From the NCBI RefSeq assembly GCF_016019955.1, contig NZ_JAECRZ010000010.1, positions 1 to 64,000 on the forward strand: DNA of 64,000 nt. The letters are read 5' to 3'. Below are positions 35,403 to 43,458 of the stretch, piece by piece. This DNA comes from Thiosulfatihalobacter marinus. Its GTDB lineage: Bacteria > Pseudomonadota > Alphaproteobacteria > Rhodobacterales > Rhodobacteraceae. The position numbers and the translations under genes were made by a program. Position 1 is the stretch's first letter. Each line of letters opens with the position of its first letter. A model generated the notes under the pieces. That model did not search any database. It had not been told where the DNA came from and worked only from the letters and a program-made list of their open reading frames with translations.

Positions 35403-36998
35403 ATGGCCCCCAAAGTGCTTATCTCCGACAAGCTCTCCCAAGCCGCCGTTCAGATCTTTCGCGATCGCGGCATCGACGTGGATTTCATGCCCGACCTGGG
35501 CAAGGACAAGGACAAGCTGGCCGAAATCATCGGCCAGTATGACGGCCTCGCCATCCGCTCGGCCACCCGCGTCACCCCGACCATCCTGGAGAACGCGACC
35601 AATCTGAAGGTCATTGGCCGCGCCGGGATCGGCACCGACAATATCGACAAGGAAGCGGCGTCGAAAAAAGGCGTGATCGTGATGAACACGCCGTTTGGCA
35701 ACATGATCACCACCGCCGAACATGCGATTGCGATGATGTTCGCCGTTGCCCGCCAGATCCCCGAGGCCAGCGCCTCGACCCATGCGGGCAAATGGGAAAA
35801 GTCGAAATTCATGGGTGTCGAGCTGACCAACAAGACCCTTGGCGTGATCGGAGCGGGCAATATCGGCGGTATCGTCTGTGATCGCGCCCGGGGGCTGAAG
35901 ATGAAGGTCATCGCCTACGATCCCTTCCTCAGCGAGGAAAAGGCCAACAAGATGGGTGTCGAAAAGGTTGAGCTGGACGCTCTTCTGACGCGCGCCGATT
36001 TCATCACCCTGCACGTCCCGCTGACGGATCAGACCCGCAATATCCTGTCGGCGGAAAACCTCGCCAAGACCAGGAAAGGCGTGCGCATCATCAACTGTGC
36101 CCGTGGCGGTCTTGTCGACGAAACAGCACTCGCCGAACTGCTGAAATCCGGTCATGTCGCCGGCGCCGCCTTTGATGTGTTCTCGCAGGAACCCGCCAGG
36201 GAAAACCCGCTGTTCGGGCTGCCCAACGTGGTGTGCACGCCCCACCTTGGCGCCGCCACCACCGAGGCTCAGGAAAACGTCGCCCTGCAAGTGGCCGATC
36301 AGATGTCGAACTATCTCCTTACCGGTGCCGTGGAAAACGCGCTGAACATGCCATCGGTCACGGCCGAAGAGGCCAAGATCATGGGCCCGTGGATCAAGCT
36401 GGCCGATCACCTTGGTGCCTTTGCCGGGCAGCTCACGGATGAACCGATCAAGGCGATCAACATCCTGTATGACGGTGTCGCGTCCAAGATGAACCTTGAT
36501 GCGCTGAACTGCTCGGTCATCGCGGGGATCATGAAGCGCGTGAACCCCGATGTGAACATGGTCTCGGCCCCGGTTGTGGCCAAGGAACGCGGCATCCAGC
36601 TGTCCACCACCAACCAGGACAAATCCGGCGCGTTTGATGGCTATATCAAGGTCACAGTCGTCACCGATCAGCGCGAACGCTCTGTCGCCGGTACCGTCTT
36701 CTCGGACGGCAAGCCGCGCTTTATTCAGATCAAGGGCATCAATATCGATGCCGAGGTGGGCGCGCATATGCTCTACACCACCAACGAGGACACGCCCGGC
36801 ATCATCGGCACACTGGGCCAGACCATGGGCGAAAACGGCGTCAACATCGCCAACTTTACCCTGGGCCGCGCCGATCGCGGCGGCGAAGCCATCGCACTGC
36901 TTTATGTGGATGACGTGGTCCCCGCCCCGATCGTCGACAAGCTGTGCCAGACAGGCATGTTCCGGCAGGTCAAGCCGCTGCAATTCGACGTCGCCTGA
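35403..36998 (+). CDS. serA: D-3-phosphoglycerate dehydrogenase
   Basis: The 531-residue long-type enzyme oxidises 3-phosphoglycerate to 3-phosphohydroxypyruvate with NAD+, the first step of serine synthesis. The nucleotide-binding motif is LGVIGAGNIGGIVCDRA, with catalytic residues in IINCARGGLVDE and CTPHLGAATTEAQ. An intervening domain and a C-terminal ACT domain (about residues 455-531) follow, as needed for serine feedback in many homologues. AAAGGA precedes the ATG. The upstream frame from 35103 overlaps serC and is not real. Confidence 0.97.
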   Translation: MAPKVLISDKLSQAAVQIFRDRGIDVDFMPDLGKDKDKLAEIIGQYDGLAIRSATRVTPTILENATNLKVIGRAGIGTDNIDKEAASKKGVIVMNTPFGNMITTAEHAIAMMFAVARQIPEASASTHAGKWEKSKFMGVELTNKTLGVIGAGNIGGIVCDRARGLKMKVIAYDPFLSEEKANKMGVEKVELDALLTRADFITLHVPLTDQTRNILSAENLAKTRKGVRIINCARGGLVDETALAELLKSGHVAGAAFDVFSQEPARENPLFGLPNVVCTPHLGAATTEAQENVALQVADQMSNYLLTGAVENALNMPSVTAEEAKIMGPWIKLADHLGAFAGQLTDEPIKAINILYDGVASKMNLDALNCSVIAGIMKRVNPDVNMVSAPVVAKERGIQLSTTNQDKSGAFDGYIKVTVVTDQRERSVAGTVFSDGKPRFIQIKGINIDAEVGAHMLYTTNEDTPGIIGTLGQTMGENGVNIANFTLGRADRGGEAIALLYVDDVVPAPIVDKLCQTGMFRQVKPLQFDVA

Positions 36999-37018
36999 CA
37001 CGATCACATCGTTCCCAC

Positions 37019-37050
37019 AAGGGCCGCTCTCAACCGGGGCGGCCTTTTCT
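37019..37050 (+). terminator. Rho-independent terminator after serA
   Basis: GGCCGC (37022-37027) pairs with GCGGCC (37039-37044), with flanking A and T extensions and a TTTT run directly after. It ends the serC-serA transcript. Confidence 0.8.
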
Positions 37051-37102
37051 CTTTGTGCCCGACGCTCTAACAATCGATCCACAGGCGCAAAGGACGACCC
37101 CA

Positions 37103-37831
37103 ATGACATCCCGCATCTACGCCATCGGCGACATTCACGGCCATCTCGACAAACTGACCGACGCTCTGGCGCGGATCGAACGGGACGGCGGCCCGGATGC
37201 TCAGGTCGTGTTCCTCGGCGATCTTGTCGATCGGGGCCCCGACAGCCGTGGCGTAATCGATCTGCTGATGCAGGGCATCGCCGGGGGGCGCAACTGGACG
37301 GTTCTGCGCGGCAACCATGACCGCATGATGGGCTACTGGCTAAAAAACCACCGCCCCGACCCGCATCTGCTGGTGGGGTATCACTGGCTGCACGAACGCA
37401 TCGGTGGGGTGGAAACCCTCGCTTCCTACGGCGTTTCAGTCCCTGATCCGGTGCGCTATCATCAGGTCCATCCCCAGGCCCGGGCTGCCGTGCCCCGATC
37501 CCATCGCGACTTTCTGGCAAACCTGCCCTACCACCACCAGATCGGCGATCTGCTTTTCGTTCACGCCGGCATCCGCCCCGGAATCCCGCTGGCGGACCAG
37601 TCCAACAGCGATTTCTGCTGGATTCGCCGGGATTTTCTCGACTTCACCGATCCCCACCCCTGGCTGGTCGTGCACGGCCACACCCACCGCCCCACACCGG
37701 AACATCACGGCAATCGCGTCAATCTTGACACCGGCGCTGGCCACGGCCGCGCGCTCACCGCCGCCGTTTTCGAAGGGCGCGATTGCTGGGTGCTCGGGGA
37801 CAAGGGCCGCGAGAGGCTGACGCCGCGCTGA
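37103..37831 (+). CDS. Calcineurin-like metallophosphoesterase (PrpA/ApaH-like)
   Basis: The 242-residue enzyme carries the metal-binding set of serine/threonine protein phosphatase-like esterases: GDIHGHLDKL, GDLVDRGPDSRGV, RGNHDRMM and VVHGHTHRPT. Members dephosphorylate proteins or cleave diadenosine polyphosphates. The substrate here is not known. AAAGGACG lies before the ATG at 37103, whereas the longer frame starts inside the serA end. It is the next gene after the serA terminator. Confidence 0.9.
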   Translation: MTSRIYAIGDIHGHLDKLTDALARIERDGGPDAQVVFLGDLVDRGPDSRGVIDLLMQGIAGGRNWTVLRGNHDRMMGYWLKNHRPDPHLLVGYHWLHERIGGVETLASYGVSVPDPVRYHQVHPQARAAVPRSHRDFLANLPYHHQIGDLLFVHAGIRPGIPLADQSNSDFCWIRRDFLDFTDPHPWLVVHGHTHRPTPEHHGNRVNLDTGAGHGRALTAAVFEGRDCWVLGDKGRERLTPR

Positions 37832-37933
37832 CGGTTCAAATTGTCGGTATTCACTCCGGCGCGCGTTAACCGCCGCTTCAGGTTTTCGCCCCAGGCTCGA
37901 CAGCGTGGGGGCCCTTTTCGAAAGGGCATCAAG

Positions 37934-38074
37934 ATGTACCAGACACCATACCGGGCCCCGGCCCCGACGGGCATGGCCACACGCCGCCAACAGATGGATC
38001 AGCCGTTGGGCGGGCTGGTCCGGCTCCTCTCCGAACTTGGGCAATCCACCCTGTTCCGGCCCTGGACGCCCTAG
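37934..38074 (+). CDS. Possible 46-residue hypothetical protein
   Basis: The frame (MYQTPYRAPAPTGMATRRQQ onward) has AAGGG eleven bases upstream and ends just inside the 3' end of the convergent PLP-enzyme gene, sharing its last four bases. There is no membrane helix or known motif. Its proline-rich, basic composition is unusual for a folded protein. Short length makes it uncertain. Confidence 0.35.
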   Translation: MYQTPYRAPAPTGMATRRQQMDQPLGGLVRLLSELGQSTLFRPWTP

Positions 38075-39033
38075 TCCAGGCCCCACAAGTCCGTCGACAG
38101 ATACTTCAAACCGCTATCGCAAATCACGATGCCGATGACACCGCCGCGTTCCGGCCCGGCCAACAACTCCAACGCGGCCGCCGCGTTGGCCCCGGCGGAG
38201 AACCCGCCGAAAATTCCTTCTTCGCGCGCCAGCGCCCGCGCCGCATCGCGCGCCGCCGCACCGCTGACAGACAGGTAGCCGTCCACAGGGCACGTCTTCA
38301 GGAACTCCAGGACCGAGATCGCATAGCCGCCGCCCTGAATCGGATGGTCCGGGCTCAGAACGGAACGCCCCGCCAGTGCCTCGGCGCCCTCCGGCTCCAC
38401 AACATACCCCCGCAAATCCGGGCTGCGCGCCTTCAACGCGCGCACGGTTCCCGCATACGTCCCGCCCGACCCGGCAAAATCCACGAAAGCGGTCAGCGAC
38501 CGGTCGCTATCGGCCCACATCTCGGGCCCCGTGGTCTCGTAATGCGCCCGGGTGTTCCCCGCATGATGAAACTGATCGGCCCGAAACGCCCCGCGCGCGG
38601 TCACAATCTCACGTGCCACCCGGTCCACCTCCGCCAGATCGCCGCCCGACACCTGCCCCGGCACCGATCCCGGCAACTGATCCACCAGAACCACTTCGGC
38701 CCCCAATGCCGCCATCATCCGCGCCCGCTCGACCGAATTGCCCCGGCTCATCACCGCCACGAACGGATAGCCCTTCAACCCGCACACAATCGCCAGACCG
38801 GTCCCCATATTGCCACTGGTCAGCTCGACCACTGTCTGGCCCGGCGCCAATTCCCCGTCGGCCTCCGCCGCCTCGATGATCCCCCTCGCCGCGCGATCCT
38901 TCTTGGAAAACCCTGGGTTCAGATAATCCAGCTTGGCCAGGATCCGCCCCTCCAACCCCCGCGCCGCCACCATCCGGTCCAGCCAGACCGCCGGCGTCCC
39001 GCCAATCACGTCCATCAACGAATTTGCCGCCAC
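38071..39033 (-). CDS. Cysteine synthase-family PLP enzyme
   Basis: The 320-residue fold-type II PLP enzyme has the Schiff-base lysine region LNPGFSKKDRAARGII, the substrate loop TSGNMGTGLAI and GSGGTYAGTVRALK. It resembles CysK/CysM-like proteins but lacks evidence for cysteine synthesis. It follows tdh by about 70 bases, so it is probably in the threonine-breakdown operon and may act on threonine, serine or a related amino acid. The start is set at GTG 39033, which AGAGG precedes. The ATG at 39078 would encode part of an intergenic repeat. Confidence 0.8.
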   Translation of the reverse strand: MAANSLMDVIGGTPAVWLDRMVAARGLEGRILAKLDYLNPGFSKKDRAARGIIEAAEADGELAPGQTVVELTSGNMGTGLAIVCGLKGYPFVAVMSRGNSVERARMMAALGAEVVLVDQLPGSVPGQVSGGDLAEVDRVAREIVTARGAFRADQFHHAGNTRAHYETTGPEMWADSDRSLTAFVDFAGSGGTYAGTVRALKARSPDLRGYVVEPEGAEALAGRSVLSPDHPIQGGGYAISVLEFLKTCPVDGYLSVSGAAARDAARALAREEGIFGGFSAGANAAAALELLAGPERGGVIGIVICDSGLKYLSTDLWGLD

Positions 39034-39039
39034 GCCCAC

Positions 39040-39073
39040 CTCTTCTTTTGGCCCCAAATATCCCGGGGGAGTC
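39040..39073 (-). repeat. Diverged copy of an intergenic repeat
   Basis: On the minus strand the sequence GACTCCCCCGGGATATTTGG and the following GGCCAAAAGAAGAGG have the shape of the GAGTATTT-type repeat that is common between genes in this group. It lies between tdh and the PLP enzyme and is open in that gene's frame, so it can mislead start prediction. Confidence 0.45.
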
Positions 39074-39101
39074 GCCATAGGCGACGGGGGCAGCGCCCCC
39101 T

Positions 39102-40148
39102 TTACCGCCAGTTCAGCACCACCTTGCCCGAGGCCCCGGATTTCATCGCCGAAAACCCCTCGCCAAAGGCATCCACACCAAATTCGTGCGTGATCACCCG
39201 GCTCACATCAAGCCCGTTCTGCAACATTGCGATCATCTTGTACCAGGTCTCGAACATCTCGCGGCCATAAACACCCTTGATCGTGATCGCCTTGAACACG
39301 ATGCGGCTCCAGTCCACCGGCGACTTTCCCGGCGGAATACCCAGCAACGCGATCTTGCCCCCCATGACCAGCGCCTCCACCATCTGGTCCAGCGCCGCCT
39401 GCGACCCCGACATCTCCAGGCCCACATCAAAGCCCTGCTTCATCTTCAGCGCCGCAATCACATCCTGCAAATCCTCATTGCGCACATCCACGGCCCGCAC
39501 CGTGGGCACCACATGTTCCGCAAGTTTCAACCGGTCCGGGTTGATATCCGTGATCACCACATGCCGCGCCCCGGCATGGCGCGCCACCGCCGCGGCCATG
39601 ATCCCGATAGGCCCCGCGCCGGTAATCAGCACATCTTCTCCCAGCAGATCGAAACTCAGCGCCGTGTGCACGGCATTGCCCAGCGGGTCCAGTATCGCCC
39701 CGATCTCGTCGGGAATGTCATCGGGCAAGGGCACCACGTTGAACGCGGGCAGGCGCAGATACTCGGCAAAGGCGCCCTGTTCGTTCACTCCGATACCCCG
39801 TGTGCCGGGATCAAGGTGAAACTTCCCGGCGCGGCTCTGGCGGCTTTCGGTGCCGATCAGATGCCCCTCGCCCGACACGCGCTGGCCGATTTCAAGCCCG
39901 GTCACATCCCGCCCGATCTCGACGATTTCACCGGCAAATTCATGCCCGGTGATCAACGGCACCGGAACCGTATGCGCGGCCCATTCATCCCAGTTCCAGA
40001 TATGGATATCCGTGCCGCAGATACCGGTCTTGTTGACGCGGATCAGCACATCATCCGGACCGATCTCGGGCACCGGCGCGCGCACCATCCACAGCCCCTC
40101 GCGCGGCTCTGATTTCTCCAGCGCCTTCATCGTGTTGGGTCTGGTCAT
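39102..40148 (-). CDS. tdh: L-threonine 3-dehydrogenase
   Basis: The 348-residue zinc-dependent enzyme of the alcohol dehydrogenase family oxidises threonine to 2-amino-3-ketobutyrate with NAD+. Zinc-site motifs include [18 protein letters not shown] and the GHE signature ([12 protein letters not shown]). The Rossmann motif is [19 protein letters not shown]. Its ATG overlaps the kbl stop by four bases. Homology to E. coli Tdh begins at MKAL six codons later, but GGGGGTGATCC supports the first ATG. Together with kbl it splits threonine into glycine and acetyl-CoA. Confidence 0.96.
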   Translation of the reverse strand: MTRPNTMKALEKSEPREGLWMVRAPVPEIGPDDVLIRVNKTGICGTDIHIWNWDEWAAHTVPVPLITGHEFAGEIVEIGRDVTGLEIGQRVSGEGHLIGTESRQSRAGKFHLDPGTRGIGVNEQGAFAEYLRLPAFNVVPLPDDIPDEIGAILDPLGNAVHTALSFDLLGEDVLITGAGPIGIMAAAVARHAGARHVVITDINPDRLKLAEHVVPTVRAVDVRNEDLQDVIAALKMKQGFDVGLEMSGSQAALDQMVEALVMGGKIALLGIPPGKSPVDWSRIVFKAITIKGVYGREMFETWYKMIAMLQNGLDVSRVITHEFGVDAFGEGFSAMKSGASGKVVLNWR

Positions 40149-41332
40149 TGGATCACCCCCAAATCGCGTCCCACCTTTGCAAACGCCGCCAATGCCCGGT
40201 CCAGTTCGTCCCGCGTCAGCGCGGCATTCATCTGGGTGCGGATGCGCGCCTGCCCCCGTGGTACAACCGGAAAGAAGAACCCGCTCACATAAACGCCTTC
40301 CTCGAACAGCCGGGCCGCCATGTCCTGTGCCAGCTGCGCCTCGCCCAGCATGACAGGAATGATCGGATGTTCGCCCGGCAGAATGTCAAACCCCAGCTTT
40401 TCCAGACCTGCCCGCCAATAGGCGGCGTTCGCGAACAGGCGGGCGCGCAACGCGGCACCCTCCTCGACCAGCCGGATCGCCTCGATCCCCGCCGCCACGA
40501 TACCGGGGGGCAGCGAGTTGGAAAACAGGTAGGGCCGCGCGCGCTGGCGCAACAGATCGACCACCGGCTGCGGCCCGGCGATATAGCCCCCGATCGCCCC
40601 GCCCAGCGCCTTGCCCAGCGTTCCGGTCAGGATATCCACATCCACCCCGAAATGATCCGGCGTGCCGGCCCCGTTGGGGCCCATGAACCCTGTGGCGTGG
40701 CAGTCATCCACCATCACCAGCGCGTCATGATCGCGCGCCAGCCGGGTTATTTCGGGCAGGTTGGCCAGATAGCCATCCATGGAAAACACCCCATCCGTGG
40801 CAATCATCACATGCCGCGCACCTTCGGTGCGGGCCTGTGTCAGCTTTGCCTCCAGGTCGGCCATGTCGTTGTTGGCATAACGATAACGCCTGGCCTTGCA
40901 CAACCGAACGCCGTCTATGATCGACGCGTGGTTCAGGCTGTCCGAGACAATCGCGTCTTCCGGCCCCAGCAGCGGCTCGAACAGCCCGCCATTGGCGTCA
41001 AAACAGGCCGCGAACAGGATCGCGTCCTCCTTGTTCAGGAACTGCGCCAGCGTCTGTTCGAGGTCGCGATGTATGTCCTGCGTGCCACAGATGAACCGCA
41101 CCGAAGCCATGCCAAATCCGCGCGGCGCCATAGCGCCCTGTGCGGCCGCGATCAGCGCGGGGTGATCCGCCAGCCCCAGATAGTTGTTGGCGCACAGATT
41201 GATGACCCGGCGCGCGCCCACCATGATCTCGCCGCCCTGGGGCGAGGTGATCAGGCGTTCGCGTTTCATCAGCCCTTCGGCCTGGATGGTGGTCAGCGTA
41301 TCCCGGATATGGGTCAGAAAGGCATCCGACAT
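40145..41332 (-). CDS. kbl: 2-amino-3-ketobutyrate coenzyme A ligase
   Basis: The 395-residue alpha-oxoamine synthase cleaves 2-amino-3-ketobutyrate with CoA to glycine and acetyl-CoA. The PLP lysine is in [18 protein letters not shown], and the cofactor region includes [11 protein letters not shown]. The ATG at 41332 is preceded by GGAGGAAC; the frame extending to 41470 crosses the promoter region. It is the first gene of kbl - tdh - PLP enzyme. Direct repeats just upstream are probable operators. Confidence 0.96.
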   Translation of the reverse strand: MSDAFLTHIRDTLTTIQAEGLMKRERLITSPQGGEIMVGARRVINLCANNYLGLADHPALIAAAQGAMAPRGFGMASVRFICGTQDIHRDLEQTLAQFLNKEDAILFAACFDANGGLFEPLLGPEDAIVSDSLNHASIIDGVRLCKARRYRYANNDMADLEAKLTQARTEGARHVMIATDGVFSMDGYLANLPEITRLARDHDALVMVDDCHATGFMGPNGAGTPDHFGVDVDILTGTLGKALGGAIGGYIAGPQPVVDLLRQRARPYLFSNSLPPGIVAAGIEAIRLVEEGAALRARLFANAAYWRAGLEKLGFDILPGEHPIIPVMLGEAQLAQDMAARLFEEGVYVSGFFFPVVPRGQARIRTQMNAALTRDELDRALAAFAKVGRDLGVIQ

Positions 41333-41365
41333 GGGTTCCTCCATGATTCTGGAGATCAATCTACC

Positions 41366-41428
41366 ATAACGGAGAGCGCTCTGGAACCGGAAATTTTCGT
41401 TATAACGGAATATCTCCACAATAACGGA
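41366..41428. promoter_or_regulatory. Three ATAACGGA repeats upstream of kbl
   Basis: ATAACGGA occurs at 41366-41373, 41402-41409 and 41421-41428. The middle copy is part of a perfect palindrome, CGTTATAACG (41398-41407). Spacings of 36 and 19 bases are compatible with binding on nearby helix faces. The block lies between the XRE-cupin regulator gene and kbl, so that regulator is the first candidate to bind it. Confidence 0.5.
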
Positions 41429-41455
41429 AGGTGTCACCCGCGGGCAGGGCGCGAT

Positions 41456-41479
41456 GAGTATTTTTGGCAAAATGAAGAA
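41456..41479 (+). repeat. Single copy of the dispersed GAGTATTT repeat
   Basis: GAGTATTTTTGGCAAAATGA followed by AGAA is the longest intact copy of the repeat in the window. It lies a few bases past the stop of the XRE-cupin gene and upstream of the kbl control region. Confidence 0.5.
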
Positions 41480-41485
41480 TGGGAC

Positions 41486-42049
41486 TCAGGCGTCCCGCAC
41501 CACCAGGAACGCGCGCGCCGGGCCATTCATGGCGCGGATGCAATGCGCGACATCGGCGGCGTAGCGGGCCGTGTCTCCGGCGCCAAGGCTTTGTGTTGCA
41601 TCGCCCGAGGTGACGTTCACCTGGCCTTCGATCACGCTTAGCTGTTCGCGCGCGCCTCGGGCATGGGGTTTGCTGTCCAGCGAGCCATCCGGGGCGAAGC
41701 GGATATCATAAATCTCGTGTTTCCCGGCATCCGCGGGTGGCGACAGGATACGGATGGTGCAGCCTTCGCCGCGATTCTCGATTGTCGGCACCTGGCCGTC
41801 ACGCAGCACTTCGATCCGGTCGGCGGTGCTGGAGTCGTCCAGCAGACCTGCAAAATCCACCTGCAACGCCCTGGTCAGATTCCAAAGCGTTGCAATCGTC
41901 GGGCTCGATTCGCCGCGTTCGATCTGGCTGACCATGGACCGCGACACGCCCGACAGTTTTGCCACCGCGTCAAGCGACAGGCCCTGCTGGCGCCGCGCCT
42001 CTTTCAGGCGGCTGGGCAAAAGGCCGAGGATATGGGAATCGCTGGACAT
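41486..42049 (-). CDS. XRE-family regulator with C-terminal cupin domain
   Basis: The 187-residue regulator has an N-terminal helix-turn-helix (LKEARRQQGLSLDAVAKLSG, then VSRSMVSQIERGESSP) and a C-terminal cupin (about residues 110-187) that could bind a small molecule or metal. Members of this class often control amino acid, polyamine or sulfur metabolism. It is immediately upstream of kbl-tdh on the same strand, which makes that operon its likely target. The start at 42049 agrees with MSSDSHIL. A longer frame to 42109 has no support. Confidence 0.88.
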   Translation of the reverse strand: MSSDSHILGLLPSRLKEARRQQGLSLDAVAKLSGVSRSMVSQIERGESSPTIATLWNLTRALQVDFAGLLDDSSTADRIEVLRDGQVPTIENRGEGCTIRILSPPADAGKHEIYDIRFAPDGSLDSKPHARGAREQLSVIEGQVNVTSGDATQSLGAGDTARYAADVAHCIRAMNGPARAFLVVRDA

Positions 42050-42187
42050 TTCCCATACCTGCCCGTGACGCGGCGTCCGTGTCAATGCACGCCGCGTCGC
42101 AGCGACCATTCGCGCCTTAACAGGGTTGCGTCAAATCAGTAGGGTGCGCGTGCTTGAGAGTATCTGTCACCACAAAGGACATCATTC

Positions 42188-43363
42188 ATGTCGGATATCG
42201 TAATTCTGGGCGGCGCCCGTACAGCCATTGGCACTTTTGGCGGCGCGCTGGCCAACACCCCCCCCATCGAACTTGCCAGGATCGCTTCCGAGGCCGCCAT
42301 GCAGCGCGCAGGCGTTGAGCCGGGTCAGATCGGCAATGTCGTATTTGGCCATGTGATCAACACCGAACCGCGCGATGCCTACCTGTCGCGCGCCGCAGCG
42401 ATCGAAGCCGGCGTGTCCAACACCGCCCCGGCAATGAACGTCAACCGGCTGTGTGGTTCCGGCGCACAGGCCATTGCCTCGGCCACGCAGTCGCTGATGC
42501 TGGGCGATGCCGATTTCGCATTGGCCGGCGGCGCCGAAAGCATGTCGCGCGCGCCCTATATCGTGCCCTCGCAACGGTTTGGCGCCAAGATGGGCGATGT
42601 ACAGACGCTCGACATGATGCTTGGGGCACTGACCTGCCCGTTCGGCACCGGCCACATGGGTGTAACCGCCGAGAACGTGGCCGACGAACATGACGTATCG
42701 CGCGAGGACATGGATGGCTTTGCCGTTGAATCCCAGCGCCGCGCGCTGGCGGCCATCGAAGCCGGGTATTTCAGGGAGCAGATCGTTCCGGTCCAGGTCA
42801 GGGTGCGCCGCGACATGGTGCCGTTCGACACTGACGAACATCCCAAGGCCTCGACCATGGATTCACTGGGCAAGCTGCGCGCGGTGTTCAAGAAAGACGG
42901 GCGTGTGACCGCCGGAAACGCGTCGGGCATCAATGATGGCGCCGCCGCCATCGTGCTGGCCCGTGCCGAGGCCGCCGAGAAGGCCGGGCTGACGCCGAAA
43001 TTCCGCGTGCTGGGATATGCCCATGCCGGTGTCCGCCCCGAGGTGATGGGCATCGGGCCGGTTCCGGCGGTGGAAAACCTGCTGGCGCGCACCGGCCTGT
43101 CGATTGCCGATTTCGACGTGATCGAATCCAACGAAGCCTTTGCCGCGCAGGCGATTGCCGTGAACAAGGGCCTTGGCCTGGACACTGCCAAGGTGAACCC
43201 CAATGGCGGCGCCATCGCGCTGGGACACCCGGTGGGGGCCACCGGCGCGATCATTACCGTCAAGGCGATGTACGAGCTGGAGCGGATCGGCGGTTCCAAG
43301 GCGCTGATCACCATGTGCATCGGTGGCGGCCAGGGCATCGCGCTGGCGATCGAGCGTATCTGA
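42188..43363 (+). CDS. Acetyl-CoA acetyltransferase (thiolase II family)
   Basis: The 391-residue thiolase has the nucleophile C89 in NRLCGSGAQAI, the His in GGAIALGHPVGATGA and the second Cys in CIGGGQGIA. It condenses or cleaves acyl-CoA units, either as acetoacetyl-CoA thiolase or as a 3-ketoacyl-CoA thiolase of the BktB type. AAAGGA precedes the ATG. It stands alone, divergent from the XRE-cupin gene, with strong hairpins at its 3' end. The pathway cannot be assigned from context. Confidence 0.93.
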   Translation: MSDIVILGGARTAIGTFGGALANTPPIELARIASEAAMQRAGVEPGQIGNVVFGHVINTEPRDAYLSRAAAIEAGVSNTAPAMNVNRLCGSGAQAIASATQSLMLGDADFALAGGAESMSRAPYIVPSQRFGAKMGDVQTLDMMLGALTCPFGTGHMGVTAENVADEHDVSREDMDGFAVESQRRALAAIEAGYFREQIVPVQVRVRRDMVPFDTDEHPKASTMDSLGKLRAVFKKDGRVTAGNASGINDGAAAIVLARAEAAEKAGLTPKFRVLGYAHAGVRPEVMGIGPVPAVENLLARTGLSIADFDVIESNEAFAAQAIAVNKGLGLDTAKVNPNGGAIALGHPVGATGAIITVKAMYELERIGGSKALITMCIGGGQGIALAIERI

Positions 43364-43370
43364 CAAAGGC

Positions 43371-43450
43371 GGCCCGGCGGGATTTGCGCCGGGCCTGCCA
43401 AACGGGGCGCGGCCCCAACCCGGAACCGACGCTGCACCGGCGTCGGTTTC
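43371..43450 (+). terminator. Tandem hairpins after the thiolase gene
   Basis: GGCCCGGCG/CGCCGGGCC (43371-43379 and 43387-43395) is a perfect 9-bp hairpin. AACCGACG/CGTCGGTT (43424-43431 and 43441-43448) is a perfect 8-bp one. The second is followed by a pyrimidine run. They lie between convergent thiolase and pbpC genes and probably terminate both. Confidence 0.65.
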
Positions 43451-43458
43451 CCTTTGCC

